Source: Metamycoplasma neophronis
GTDB taxonomy: Bacteria > Bacillota_I > Bacilli_A > Mycoplasmatales > Metamycoplasmataceae
DNA length: 64,000 nt
Assembly (NCBI RefSeq): GCF_006491995.1
Contig: NZ_VHHP01000002.1
Span: forward strand, 62,001 to 126,000
Direction: 5' to 3'
A model generated the notes under the pieces. It was given only the letters and a program-made list of their open reading frames with translations, was not told where the DNA came from and ran no database searches. Position 1 is the stretch's first letter. Each line of letters starts with the position of its first letter. Of the stretch, positions 46,056 to 57,078 are shown in pieces. Position numbers and translations under genes: made by a program.

Positions 46056-46091
46056 CTCCTTGACCAATGTGGTCCAAATGTCCAGAAGGAG
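46056..46091 (+). promoter_or_regulatory. Structured rpsF leader, possible S6:S18 autoregulatory RNA
   Basis: CTCCTT (46056-46061) can pair with AAGGAG (46086-46091), which is the ribosome binding site of rpsF. Inside is a second hairpin GACCA-ATG-TGGTC. On the 3' side is an unpaired CAAATGTCCAG. In many bacteria the rpsF leader is bound by S6:S18; whether this shape is that motif is an inference. Confidence 0.55.
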
Positions 46092-46099
46092 AAGAAATA

Positions 46100-46531
46100 A
46101 TGTCAAATTATGAAATTATGATTCTAGTAAACCCTCAATCTACCGAAGAAGAAGTTAAATCATTACTTCTAAGTGTTTTATCAGAAGAAAACACAAAAAT
46201 CGAAAGATTGGAAAGAACTGAATTAGCTTATCCAATTAACAAATTAACTCGTGCAACTTACTACTTAGTATCAGCAAAAGCTGCTCCAGAATTAATGTCA
46301 GAATTAACAAGAAAATTAAACATTGACAAATCAATTTTAAGATCTTTAATTATTAACCTAGATTCTGAAAAAGGTTTAAAACCAAGAAAAGTAAGAAGAA
46401 GCAATAAAAAACCAATGAATAAAGATGGTAAAAAACCATTTGTAAGACCTAACAGAGAATCAAAACCAGTTGACGGCGAAGCAAAAGTTGAAAGAAAACC
46501 AAGAGCTAAAAAACCAGTTGACGCTGAATAA
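46100..46531 (+). CDS. rpsF: Ribosomal protein S6
   Basis: 143 residues. It starts MSNYEIMILVNPQSTEEEVKSLL, the S6 fold, followed by LERTELAYPINKLTRATYYLVSAK. Residues 100-143 are a basic tail (KPRKVRRSNKKPMNKDGKKPFVRP) longer than in the E. coli protein. An in-frame ATG 33 bases upstream is ignored because it lies within the leader hairpin. It binds the 30S platform with S18, whose gene closes the operon. Confidence 0.97.
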   Translation: MSNYEIMILVNPQSTEEEVKSLLLSVLSEENTKIERLERTELAYPINKLTRATYYLVSAKAAPELMSELTRKLNIDKSILRSLIINLDSEKGLKPRKVRRSNKKPMNKDGKKPFVRPNRESKPVDGEAKVERKPRAKKPVDAE

Positions 46532-46549
46532 TTTTAATTAGGAGGAATA

Positions 46550-47008
46550 ATGAACAAAGTTATTTTAGTAGGTCGTTTGGCAAGCGCCCCCTATAAAGGT
46601 GTTACTGCGTCAAACATTGAATACTCAAGATTTACAGTAGCGGTTAGAAGACAATATACGAATCCAAATGGAGAAACTGTAACTGACTTTATCCCTTGCG
46701 TAGCGTGAAGAAATAACGGTATGTTTGTTAACAAGTATTTAGATAAAGGTTCATTAGTATCAGTTGAAGGAACCTTCCAATCATCACGTGTTAATGGTTC
46801 TGATGGTCAGGTTGTAACTGCTTATGTAGTTAGTGTTGACCGTGTTGAATCACTTGAAACTCGTGAAGTTACTGAATCGCGTAAAAAAAATAATTTAAAT
46901 GAGTTCGCTATTCCAAATCAAGCATTTGATAATCTTGGACCAGTATCAAACGATAATGGTAACTCAAGCAACGATGAATTTGTTGACTTATCTTGAGACC
47001 AAGATTAA
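46550..47008 (+). CDS. ssb: Single-stranded DNA-binding protein
   Basis: 152 residues. OB fold from MNKVILVGRLASAP to VSVDRVESLE, with FIPCVAWRNNGMFVNKYLDKGSLVSVEGTFQSSR and TGA Trp in both AWRN and LSWDQD. The C-terminal tail is Asn/Ser-rich and ends in acidic residues DEFVDLSWDQD, a variant of the usual DDDLPF partner-binding tip. It protects single strands in replication and repair. The site GGAGGA precedes the ATG. It lies between rpsF and rpsR, the common bacterial order. Confidence 0.96.
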
Positions 47009-47025
47009 TAATTAAAGGAGCTATT

Positions 47026-47343
47026 ATGGCAAGAATCGTTCGTAAAAAACCTTTTATTCGTAAACGTCCATGTCAATTCTGTTTAAGTAAACAACCTGTT
47101 ACTTACGTTGATTACAAAAACGAAGAAGTTTTATCAAAATTAGTTAACTTACAAGGAAAAATTTTATCATCACGTATCACCGGAACTTGTGCTAAACACC
47201 AAAGAGCTGTTGCTTTAGCAATTAAAAGAGCAAGATTTGTTGCTATCTTACCATACATTGGAACAGTAAAAAGAGAAAAGAAAGTTGAAACAGTTAAAGA
47301 AGAAGCTAAAAAAGTAGAATCAGTTCAATCTGAAAATAACTAG
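47026..47343 (+). CDS. rpsR: Ribosomal protein S18 (zinc-ribbon form)
   Basis: 105 residues from MARIVRKKPFIRKRPCQFCLSK (site AAAGGAG 8 bases upstream). Cys-x2-Cys (CQFC) and Cys-x2-His (CAKH) suggest the zinc-binding C+ form. Conserved KILSSRITGTCAKHQRAVALAIKRARFVAILPY. The C-terminal tail KREKKVETVKEEAKKVE is charged and extra. It partners S6 on the 30S platform. Confidence 0.97.
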   Translation: MARIVRKKPFIRKRPCQFCLSKQPVTYVDYKNEEVLSKLVNLQGKILSSRITGTCAKHQRAVALAIKRARFVAILPYIGTVKREKKVETVKEEAKKVESVQSENN

Positions 47344-47367
47344 AAAATCTGCAGAATTTAGTATAAA

Positions 47368-47395
47368 GCCCCGTAATTTACGGGGTTTTTATTTT
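47368..47395 (+). terminator. Terminator of rpsF-ssb-rpsR
   Basis: CCCCGTAA...TTACGGGG stem followed by a long T-run. Confidence 0.9.
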
Positions 47396-47426
47396 TTTTT
47401 CAATAAAAAAAGTAAAATTATAAAAT

Positions 47427-47765
47427 ATGCAAAATAAAAGACTTAAATGAACAGTGTGAAGTTCAATATTACTAAGCCTTATTTTCACAATTATTGGCTT
47501 ATCAATATTGATTAGATATGAATTGGGTTCTCTTGATAAACCAATGATAATGCTTTATTTGGTAATTTCCTTTTATTCATTGCATTTTATTATGGGATTA
47601 ATTGAGATTTTCTTAATAAAATTGCCAATGAATACTAAGCGAATAATTTTCTTCATTTTTGGCTTATTGCTACCACCAGTTTTGATATGTTTTGATATAT
47701 GACTTTTATTATTACCTCCTACTGAGTTTGTTAAAAAACTTTCAAAAAATAATGTTAAATTATAA
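47427..47765 (+). CDS. Small membrane protein, unknown function
   Basis: 112 residues, starting MQNKRLKWTVWSSILLSLIF, with three hydrophobic segments and TGA Trp in LKWTVW and FDIWLL. No family recognised and no clear ribosome binding site; a TATAAA motif lies only 2 bases before the ATG. It sits between the ribosomal operon terminator and a second small membrane protein gene 20 bases downstream, so they may be cotranscribed. Confidence 0.6.
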
Positions 47766-47785
47766 CCTTAAGAAAAGAGATATTT

Positions 47786-48205
47786 ATGAAAACAGAGTTA
47801 AAGAAATTTAATCAAGTAATGATTGCGCAAATCATTTTAGCAATTTTTGGTATTGCTATGTTTGCCTTTTTTGTGTATGGTTTTGCGAGTGTTGCAATTA
47901 TAAATAATAGTATTGCTGGCGCGCATAACATTAGTGACGCAAGCAAAATTAGAGAAGCTGCAACAGAAGCTGAAAAATCTAGCTTAGACTATGCTAATTT
48001 AATATTTTTTGTTGCTATCATTCTTTGAACCATTTCACTTGCTTCAAGCTTAATAATTGGAATTACTTCGGCGGTTTTAAACTGAAGAGAACAAAATGTA
48101 AAGGGATTCATTTTATCTTTAGCTGGTGCCCTTGTAAGTAGAACATGTTTAATCATATCTTCAATTCAAAGTATGATTTATGCTAGACGAATATCAGCAA
48201 TGTAA
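47786..48205 (+). CDS. Small membrane protein, unknown function
   Basis: 139 residues; it begins MKTELKKFNQVMIAQIILAIFGIAMFAF. Three to four hydrophobic segments, and a polar loop of about 30 residues (NNSIAGAHNISDASKIREAATEAEKSSLDYA) after the first. TGA Trp in ILWTISL and VLNWREQ. An AAGAGA site precedes the start. I do not recognise it. It ends in a terminator. Confidence 0.7.
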
Positions 48206-48211
48206 CAAAAT

Positions 48212-48242
48212 AACGTTTAGGGTTGTGGCCTAGGCGTTTTTA
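48212..48242 (+). terminator. Terminator after the small membrane protein genes
   Basis: AACG-TTT-AGG...CCT-AGG-CGTT stem followed by T. Confidence 0.65.
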
Positions 48243-48288
48243 ATACAAAAGTTTTCTTAAAAAATAACCTTATTAATAAGGTTTATTT

Positions 48289-48294
48289 TATAAT
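48289..48294 (+). promoter_or_regulatory. -10 box of rarA (leaderless start)
   Basis: TATAAT ends 9 bases before the ATG; no Shine-Dalgarno can be accommodated. Confidence 0.55.
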
Positions 48295-48303
48295 TATTAA
48301 GTT

Positions 48304-49509
48304 ATGAATTCAAACCTAGCTAATTTAGTAAGACCGGATAACCTCGAAAGCTTTATTTGTGATAAAAATAAAAAAATATTATTTCAAAGTGTAATTGAAA
48401 ATGATGATTTCCGCTCGTTTATTTTTTATGGAAAACCCGGAACAGGAAAAACTACAATATCTTATATTCTTGCTAAAAATTTAAAAGTTAGTTTTGATTA
48501 TTTCAATGCTGCAATCGACAAAAAAGAAGATTTAGTCTATAAATTGAAAACTAATAAAATTTTGATAATTGATGAAATACATCGTTTAAACAAAGATAAA
48601 CAAGACATTTTATTGCCTTATTTAGAAAACGATTTAATTACAATTTACGCAACAACGACAGAAAATCCATATTTTAAATTAAATCCTGCCTTAAGATCAC
48701 GTTGTACAATCGTTGAGATTGAAAAACCGAGCACCGAAACGATTAAAAATAAATTAATTGAAATAGCTAAAGAAAAAGACATTGATAAAAATTTAAAATA
48801 TAACATTTATGAGTTTCTAGCAATTCAAGCAAATGGAGATTTTCGTTCAGCTATTAACAGCCTTGAACTTGTTTCTTTGTTATCAAAAAACCATGAGGTA
48901 AGTGTTGAAGAAGTAAAGAAAATTATTCCTTCAATTCAATTTGCTTCAGATGAAAAAGCAGACAATCACTATGATTATTTAAGTGCTTTTCATAAGTCGT
49001 TACGAGGTTCAGATTGCGATGCTGCATTATATTGAGGTTTTGTTATTGTAAAATCGGGTGATTTTGATGGTCTATTTCGCAGAATGATGTGCGCGACTTA
49101 TGAAGATGTTGGATTAGCAAACCCGAGTCTGGGCCCGCAAGTTCAAGCGGCCATTCAAACATTTGAACGATTAGGAATGCCGGAAGGATATTTGCCGATA
49201 GCGAATGCAATTTTATGTATTTGTTTAAGTCCAAAATCTAATTCAGCATATTTAGGAGCTCAAGCAGCAATGCATATAATTGACAACAAAGGTGTTTATG
49301 AAGTTCCTAGCCATTTAAAAGATGCGCATTATTCTTCGGCATCAAAATTAGGACGTGGCATTGGTTACAAATATCCGCATGATTATACCAACCATTTTAT
49401 TTCGCAACAATATTTACCAGATGAATTAAAAGGTATGAAACTATATAAAAATCAAACATTAGGATACGAAGCTAAAATTAATGAATATTGAGAAAAACTT
49501 AAAAAGTAA
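48304..49509 (+). CDS. rarA: Replication-associated recombination protein RarA/MgsA
   Basis: 401 residues. AAA+ core: Walker A FIFYGKPGTGKTTISYI, Walker B ILIIDEIHRLNKDKQD, sensor 1 ATTTENPYFKLNPALRSRC. The C-terminal MgsA domain is recognised by YLSAFHKSLRGSDCDAALYWG, CATYEDVGLANPSLGPQVQAA and the final YLPDELKG. It acts at stalled replication forks. TGA Trp in ALYWGFVI and NEYWEKL. The start is the head of a cluster with pheS and pheT 9 bases on. Confidence 0.95.
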
Positions 49510-49518
49510 GGAGAAAAT

Positions 49519-50460
49519 ATGAAATTTGAATTAGAAAAAATTAATTCGATTGAAGATTTAAAATTAATTAAAAATCAATTTGCGAATTCTGAAGAATTAA
49601 TAAACTTAATGCAGGAACTAAAAGTTGCGCCAAAAGAAAATAAAGCCGAATTAGGCAAAAAAATTCAAGCCCTAAAAGCCGAAGCTGAAGAATTTTTCGA
49701 AGCTGCTAAAAAAAGATTGAACGATTTAGAAATTGCCAAAAAATTAGAAAGTGATTTCGAAGATTATGCCTACCCTGTCCAAAGTGAAGGAAGTTTGCAT
49801 CCAATTAATATTGTTAGTCAAAGATTTAGAGAATGATTAATTTCTAATGGATATTTTGAATATCAATGCAGCGAAGTAGAAGTTGATGAATATAACTTTG
49901 AAAGATTAAACATTCCTGCATCGCACCCAGCAAGAGATATGCAAGATTCTTTATATTTAAATGAAAATGAATTATTGAGAACGCATAACACAGGTATATC
50001 GGCCCGTGCTTTAGAAAAATATGTAAACCAAGAATTTTCACAATTTGCAATTGGAAAAGTTTACCGTAATGATGAAGAAGATCGAACGCATACTCATCAA
50101 TTTACTCAATTAGATTTAATTAGTGTTGGTAACCACTCATTCGGAACATTAATTTACACATTAACCGAAATGCTTTCATATGTTTTAGAAGAAAAAGTTA
50201 AGATCAGACTAAGACCTTCATATTTTCCATTTACCGAACCTAGTGTTGAAGTTGATGTCTTTTTCAAAAACAGATGAATAGAAGTTTTAGGAGCTGGAAT
50301 GATTCATGAAAATGTATTAAAGGCAGCCGGTTATACTAATGACATGAATGCAATTGCTGCAGGTATCGGTATTGAAAGAATTGCTATGATTAAATACGGT
50401 ATTGAAGATATTCGTGAACTATATACAAACGATCAAAGATTTTTAAAACAATTTAAATAA
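49519..50460 (+). CDS. pheS: Phenylalanyl-tRNA synthetase alpha subunit
   Basis: 313 residues. N-terminal coiled coil, then class II motifs: [65 protein letters not shown] and [23 protein letters not shown]. It catalyses Phe activation as an alpha2beta2 enzyme with PheT. TGA Trp in FREWLIS and KNRWIEVLG. AAGGAGAA site. It lies 9 bases after rarA and 12 before pheT. Confidence 0.97.
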
Positions 50461-50472
50461 GAAGGAGATATC

Positions 50473-52641
50473 ATGATTTTTTCATATAAACAATTATGTC
50501 GTTTAGCTAATTTAAAAAACATTTCAGTTGAAGAAGTTGTAAACGCAATTAATTCAATCGGATTTGAAGTAGAAGAATATCATAAATTTGCTGATGTTGA
50601 AGGAATTAAATTCTGTCACGTTTTAAAAGCTTATAAAAACCCAAATGCCGATCGTTTAACTGTTTGTGAAGTTGAATTTGGTGATGGTAGCAAATCAATT
50701 ATTCAAACGAATGCAACCAACATGCATGATGACGATTATGTTATGGCGTTTGTTCCTGGTTCAAGAACTGGTAAATTAGTTTTACAATCAAGAATGATGC
50801 AAGGAATTATTTCAGAAGGAATGTTCGTTGGATTACATGAAATTGGTATCGATGAAAACGTAGCTGCTGAGGATAGTTTTGATGGAATTTTCCAAGTCGG
50901 AAAAGTTGATTTAAATTTAGATCCAATGGAATATTTTGATTTAGATGATTATATGATTGACGTGTCAATATTATCTAATAGAGCTGATGCATTATGTTAT
51001 TTAGTTTTTGCTAAAGAATTGGCTGCATATTTTGATACTGAAGTCGTCCCTTTACCTAAAGCTAATGCTAATTTAGTTAGCGACTTAAAAATAGGAACTT
51101 TAAAAGATACCAATGCTTTTAGTTTAGTAGAGGCAAACAATACAGATTTAAAATTAAGTATTCAAGAAGAATTCCTATTATGAAAACATGGTATTAAAAC
51201 ATTTAGAAACGCAGTTGACATTACTAATTTAGTGTTAATTTATGCTGGTGTGCCGTGCCATGTTTATAATAAAGCACAACTAAAAAGCAACGAATTTAGC
51301 GTTGGGTTTAGTTCTGATAAAGTAAATATTTTTGGCGATAAAGAAGTGACTTTGGACAAAAATCTAGTTGTTAAAAATGGTGATGAGCCTGTTTCATTGG
51401 CTGCCACAATTGGTTTGGAAAATTATCAATATACTAACTCGGCTCAAAAAGCTGTATTTGAATTAGCTTCATTTAATTTAAAAGAAGTAAGAAAAAATGC
51501 TAAACAAATCAAATTTGATACTAATTCATCAAGCCGGGCAAATAAAGAAATTTCTAATGGCGAAATTTTAATGGCGTATGAATTTTTAGCACAATATTTA
51601 AAAGAATATTCTGTTTTAATTAACGCGCCTAAAGTTCATAAAAAAACAATTTTATTAGATACACGTTACATAACCAAATATGCAGGATTCAATATTACTA
51701 AAACTAAAAAATATGCTGCTGTTTTAAACAAATTAATAAGTTTAGGTTTTAAATTCAAAAGCGATTATTCGGCGGTAACTTTTCCACTATACCGTTATGA
51801 TTTAAAAAATATGCAGGATTTTGTTGAAGAAGTATTCAGATTCTATGGATATGATAATTTCCCTTCAAAACAACCAAAAATCACGCGCTTAATTTTACAA
51901 ACTAATATTGAAGATAAGTTTAATAATATTTTCAAAAATAAAGGTTATATGAATGTTAGAACATATACTTTAATTAAACCAGAAACGAATATTTTCAATC
52001 CTTTTGGTTTTGAAGAAACATTGAATGCTGTTGCTTCTAAAAATTATGATCACTCACAAATTAGATACTCAATGATCATGCCATTAGCAAATGTTTTAAT
52101 CCATAACGAAAAACAAGGCATGCCAAAAGGTTCATATTTTGAAATCGGTATGATTAATAAAGAAATGAACGTTTTAGGTATTTGTAGTAATGAAAAAACA
52201 TTCAATGAAATTAAAAAAGATATTATTTCGCTAACAAATCAAAAATTAGTATTTAAACCTTCAAATAAATCATGTTTTAATCCTAACGCTTCAACCGATA
52301 TATACCTAGGTGAAAATTATGTTGGTTATATTGCTAAATTGCACCCTTCTCTATTGAATATCAATGCAATTTTTGCGGAAATAAAATTAGATGAAATTAA
52401 AGACAAGAGAGTAGAATTTAAAGATTATAAACATGCGCCTTTGAAAACAAGAGATATAACGGTTGGAATGAAACCACATGATAGTTTAGATGCAATTGTA
52501 GAAAAAATTAACAAGGTTGTTGGCGTTCATTCAGTTAGCGTTAAAGATACTTATGTAAAAGATGAAAATTTAATTAATGTTACTTTATCAGTTACATTAG
52601 AAGAATGAGCAACTAAGAAATTTGATAGTATATTTGCTTAA
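50473..52641 (+). CDS. pheT: Phenylalanyl-tRNA synthetase beta subunit
   Basis: 722 residues. It starts MIFSYKQLCRLANLKNISVEEVV. A tRNA-binding domain (about 40-150) has HVLKAYKNPNADRLTVCEVE and GIISEGMFVG. B3/B4 region with DVSILSNRADALCYL, then B5, with YKHAPLKTRDITVGMKPHDSLDAIVEKI as the C-terminal ferredoxin-like anticodon-binding domain. It is compact relative to the 800-residue bacterial norm. TGA Trp at LLWKHGIKT and EEWATKK. It ends in a GATGCC hairpin terminator. Confidence 0.96.
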
Positions 52642-52649
52642 TTTAAGAT

Positions 52650-52675
52650 AATGATGCCTTAAGGCATCGTTTTTA
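52650..52675 (+). terminator. Terminator of pheS-pheT
   Basis: GATGCCTTAAGGCATC palindrome followed by T. Confidence 0.8.
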
Positions 52676-52825
52676 TATTAAACGGGCTTTATAAAATTAA
52701 TTTGATGATATTATTTAATTAGATTGACAGATAAACTGAATTTAATTTCGCATTTTTTTCTTTATGTTTTCATACATAAATATATTTGTGGAATTATTTA
52801 TGTAAACTAAGAGCAGGAGAACAAA

Positions 52826-53836
52826 ATGAGTGATAAAAAAAAATTAGATGAAAAAAATAACGAACAAAATATTTTAAAAGAAACATTAAAAGAAATCGAA
52901 AAAAAATTCGGTAAAGAGTCAATTATGATTCTGGGTGATAAACCAGATATTAGCTGCGAAGTATTCAGTAGTGGTTCGATGGCTATTGACAAAGCACTGG
53001 GTATTAATGGTTGGCCGAAGGGCAGAATCATTGAAATTTTCGGTCCCGAAAGTTCTGGTAAAACCACTATTGCTTTACATGCGATTGCTGAAGTACAAAA
53101 AAATGGTGGGATTGCTGCGTTTATTGACGCTGAACATTCAATTGATCCGATTTATGCGAGAAACTTAGGCGTGGACATTAACAATTTAATTCTTTCGCAA
53201 CCTGACTCAGGCGAACAGGCTTTAGAAATTGTCAATACATTAACTCATTCTGGCGTGATTGATTTAATTGTTGTTGATTCGGTTGCTGCTCTAGTTCCAG
53301 AAGCTGAGTTGAAAGGTGACATTAGAGAACAATTAATTGGAGCACAAGCCCGTTTAATGTCGCGCGAATTAAGAAAAATAACGTCAACGCTTTATAAGAT
53401 GAATACAACAATAATGTTTATAAACCAAATTCGAGACAAAATAGGAGTTGTTTTTGGTAACCCCGAAACAACACCAGGCGGTAGAGCACTTAAATTCTAT
53501 TCATCAGTTAGATTGGAAGTGCGAAAAATGCAAAACATTACTCAAAATGGTGATGTAACTGGTAATCAAATTAAATGTAAAGTTGTTAAAAATAAATTAG
53601 CAGCACCATATAAAACGGCTCAAATTGAAATTGTATTTTCTAAAGGGATTTCAAAATCTGGTGAATTGATTAATTTGGCAGAAGAATATGGAATTATTGC
53701 TAAAAAAGGTTCGTGATACAGTTACCAAGGAAATAACATTGCTCAAGGTCAAACAAATTTACAGCTATTATTAGAAAATAATTCATCTCTTTTTGAAGAA
53801 ATTAAGACTAAAATTATTGAAAAAATAAATGAATAA
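52826..53836 (+). CDS. recA: Recombinase RecA
   Basis: 336 residues. Walker [36 protein letters not shown] (usually DAEHALDP), [14 protein letters not shown], Walker [19 protein letters not shown]2 loop [28 protein letters not shown]. It has the short C-terminal tail. One TGA Trp near the end (GSWYSYQ). It performs homologous recombination, which in mycoplasmas also drives surface antigen variation. A GGAG site precedes the ATG. The 184-base gap before it holds the pheT terminator and probably the promoter. Confidence 0.97.
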
Positions 53837-53890
53837 AATCTAAAAATTAGTTAAATAAAGTTATCTTTATTTAATTATTTTTATTTATCG

Positions 53891-53896
53891 TATAAT
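53891..53896 (+). promoter_or_regulatory. -10 box of the ymdB cluster (leaderless start)
   Basis: TATAAT ends 7 bases before the ATG at 53904. No ribosome binding site. Probably drives the run from ymdB through nadD. Confidence 0.55.
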
Positions 53897-53903
53897 TTAC
53901 TTT

Positions 53904-54710
53904 ATGAAAAAAGAAGACCTTAATATTCTATTTTTAGGAGACATTTTTGGAACTCCTGGAATTAGATTTGTAGAATCACAAATAGCATCATTAATTAAAG
54001 AAAATGAAATAGACTTTGTTATCGCTCAAGCAGAAAACGTATCAGGTAGAAAAGGATTTGAGCCTAAAGAATACAACCGCCTAAAAAATGCTGGAATTAA
54101 CGCTTTTACGTTAGGAAACCACGTTTGAGCAAAAGATAAAATTCATGAAATTATCGAAAATAATGATTTAATTCGCCCGGCAAACATTAATTCAAAATAT
54201 CCTGGTAAAGGGGTTAGAATATTTGATGTTAAAGGTAATAAAGTTGCCATTATTTCAATGATGGGAATTACATTTAATCCTTTATTAGAGCCTTGAGAAG
54301 AACAAAGCGCAAATAACTTTTTTGATGAATTTGACAAAATTTATTCTGAAGTTAAAGCCAATTATTACATAGTTGATTTTCATGGCGAAACCACATCTGA
54401 AAAATCAGTTTTCTCATTGTATGTAGATGGAAAAGCTGATGCGGTGTTCGGAACTCATACTCACGTACAAACCAATGATGCTAGAATATTACCTAAAGGA
54501 ACATACTTTGTAACCGATGCAGGTATGTGTGGTCCGAGAGATTGTGCTATTGGTTCTAATTTTCAAGAAGTATATGAAAAAATGAGATACGGCGCATTTT
54601 CAGCGTTCAAAGTATCTAAAAACAAATGTCAATTAAATGGTATTGTTTTCACATTAAGCAAAAACCCAGATCGTAAAAAAATTAAATTAATCAACATTCA
54701 GGAGCAATAA
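53904..54710 (+). CDS. ymdB: YmdB-type 2',3'-cyclic nucleotide phosphodiesterase
   Basis: 268 residues. Metallophosphoesterase motifs are ILFLGDIFGTPG, QAENVSGRKGF, TLGNHVWAKDKI, VDFHGETTSEK and VFGTHTHVQTNDAR, which are characteristic of the TIGR00282 family. In Bacillus YmdB hydrolyses cyclic nucleotides and affects biofilm formation. TGA Trp in HVWAKD and EPWEEQS. It is the first gene of a plus-strand run with spacing of one base to nusB. Confidence 0.9.
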
Positions 54711-54711
54711 G

Positions 54712-55176
54712 ATGGAAGAAATTATTAAAACAGAAAAAACAGAAAAAGAAATTAAAAAATTAAAAGCCGAAGATGAAAAAATTAAATTCTTATTAAAAAA
54801 ATACCACAATAGAGTAAGAATTATAAATTTTATTTATCAAAGCGAACTATTTAATGCTCCTCTATCAACAAAAGAAATTTTTGCTGATAATGATTTGGAA
54901 AATTGAGAAGTAAATGTGTTAAATTTAATTGAACAAAAATATGATTTATTAGTTAATATAGCAAAGAAATTTATTGACCCAGATTGAGAATGAAACCGTA
55001 TTAACCCATTAACCCGGGCAATTATAATTTACGGAGAATATGAACTTTTAGTAAACGATCCTAAAGTTGTAATTAATGAAATGGTTAATATTTCTAAAAT
55101 TTTTAGCCCAAATAACGATTATAAATTTATTAATAAAGTTTTAGATTTGGCTTCTAAAAAAGTTTTCAATAAATAA
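54712..55176 (+). CDS. nusB: Transcription antitermination factor NusB
   Basis: 154 residues. Helical NusB pattern near the C-terminus: WNRINPLTRAIIIYGEYELLVNDPKVVINEMVNISKIF and DYKFINKVLDLASKKVF. The N-terminal part is charged (EKTEKEIKKLKAEDEK). It binds boxA RNA with S10 during rRNA transcription. TGA Trp in LENWEVN and DPDWEWNR. Its TAA overlaps the tlyA ATG by one base. Confidence 0.85.
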
Positions 55177-55907
55177 TGAAAAAAACTTTAAAACAATTAG
55201 TAGCATTATCTAACAATATCGATGAAATGATGGCAGAGGCTTTAATTCGTGAAGGCAAGGTAATTGCGAACGGCGAAAAAGTTTTTTTGCCATCTTTAAA
55301 ATTTGATGAGCTAAAAGTAAAATTAGAAATTATTAAAGACAAAAAAGAATATGTGTCTCGCGGAGCATATAAATTAATTGGCGCAATTGAAGAATTTAAT
55401 ATTGATGTTAAAAATAAGGTATGTATTGATATTGGCTCATCAACTGGTGGGTTTGTACAAGTTTTATTAGAAAATGGAGCTAAAAAAGTTTATGCCATCG
55501 ATTCCGGGACTAATCAATTAGATTATTCATTAAGAACTAACGCTAGTGTGGTTGTATATGAAAAAACTAATTTAAAAAATTTAACATTAGATATGTTTGC
55601 TGAACAACTGGATTTGGCAACTTGCGACGTTTCTTTTATATCGTTAAAGCATGTATTCAAAATATGCTCAGAAATATTACCTTCAAATACAATTTTAATG
55701 GCTTTAATCAAACCGCAGTTTGAAGCGATTAGTAAATATGTTGAAGAAGGCGGGTATGTTAACCCAATTCATCATGAATATATTATTAACAAAGTTATTG
55801 GATATGCAAATGAGCATCACTTTAAATTAGAAAGGATAGCGAAGAGTCCGATTACAGGTGATAAATCAAAAAATATTGAATATATAAGTATTTTCAGAAA
55901 GGATTAA
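55176..55907 (+). CDS. tlyA: TlyA-family rRNA methyltransferase
   Basis: 243 residues. An S4 RNA-binding domain (about 1-60; ALIREGKVIANGEKV) is joined to an FtsJ-type methyltransferase with KEYVSRGAYKLIGAIEEF, IDIGSSTGGFVQVLL (SAM loop), YAIDSGTNQL, CDVSFISLKHVF and ALIKPQFEA. It is expected to 2'-O-methylate rRNA, as TlyA does in mycobacteria, and the 'hemolysin' label is historical. It overlaps nusB by one base and stands one base before the aminotransferase. Confidence 0.92.
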   Translation: MKKTLKQLVALSNNIDEMMAEALIREGKVIANGEKVFLPSLKFDELKVKLEIIKDKKEYVSRGAYKLIGAIEEFNIDVKNKVCIDIGSSTGGFVQVLLENGAKKVYAIDSGTNQLDYSLRTNASVVVYEKTNLKNLTLDMFAEQLDLATCDVSFISLKHVFKICSEILPSNTILMALIKPQFEAISKYVEEGGYVNPIHHEYIINKVIGYANEHHFKLERIAKSPITGDKSKNIEYISIFRKD

Positions 55908-55908
55908 T

Positions 55909-57078
55909 ATGAAAGATTTTAAAAAAATGTTTCCAATGTTTAAATACAACCCGGATATTGTTTATTTAGATAACGCTGCATTGGCATTCAAACCTTATGA
56001 AGTGATTGAAGCTGGTAATGAATTTTATGAAAAATATTCAATATCTACTCGTACCGCCGATTCAACATTAGGAATTAAAGTTGCTCAAGATTTACAAATC
56101 ACGAGAAAAATAATTGCTAATTTCGTAGATGCAAATGAAAATGAAATGATATTCACTTCGGGCACAACCGATAGTCTAAATCAAGTGGCTAAAATGCTGA
56201 GTGAAGTTATTACTGAGGGCGAAATTATTTTTACATATTATAATCACAGTTCTAATATTGTTCCTTTTATAGAAAATTTTAAAAATAAAAACATTAAATT
56301 CACTTATGTAGACAGCAATGAAGAATTACTAGCAGCTATTAATGAAAATACAAAAATTGTTGCTATGCCTCAAGTAACCAATAATTTTCACGTTTATTAC
56401 AATATGAAGGAAATTTATCAAACATGTAAAAAATATGGAACCATTTTGGTAAATGATGCGGCACAGGCAGTAGTACATGAAAAAGTTTCAATAAATGAAG
56501 CTGATGTAATTGTTTTTTCATCTAATAAATTGTTTGGCCCTACGGGTATGGGCGCTTTAGTAATTAAAGAGAGTTTAATTGATAAGTTATCTCCTAAAAA
56601 ATGAGGTGGCGGTCAAGTACAAGCTATTGGTTCAGGATGCGATTGAACATCTCGTAATACAATGGTAAGATTTGAGCCTGGAACACCTAATTTAGCCGGG
56701 ATTTTTCAATTTAAGGCTGCAATTGAATTCATTAATAAGGTGGGTTATCAAACAATCCAAGACACAGAAGTTGAGATCGCAAAATATTTATACGATGAAT
56801 TAATGAAAGTTCCTAATTTAGAAATGGCATCACACCGCGGCGACAGAGTTCTATTATTCAATTTAAAAAATATTCCTGCGCAGGATGTTGCATCATTTTT
56901 GGGGCATAGAAATGTTTATGTTAGATCAGGAACGTTTTGCGCTCATAAATTTAAAGAATTACCAAAATATAATAACTCATATATTCGCGCTTCAATTGCT
57001 TTTTATAACACAAAAGAAGATGTAGATCATATTGTTTCTTTATTGAAACATGGAGGTGATTTCCTTGATTTCTTATAG
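55909..57078 (+). CDS. sufS: Cysteine desulfurase (SufS/Csd-type class V aminotransferase)
   Basis: 389 residues. Landmarks: VYLDNAALAFKP, FTSGTTDSLNQVA, NDAAQAVVHEKVS, IVFSSNKLFGPTGMGALVI with the PLP Lys, and the sulfur-carrying Cys in YVRSGTFCAHKF. It makes persulfide sulfur for Fe-S clusters and thio-modifications. It pairs with the SufU-like gene downstream, overlapping by 14 bases. TGA Trp in PKKWGGGQ and CDWTSRN. Confidence 0.93.
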
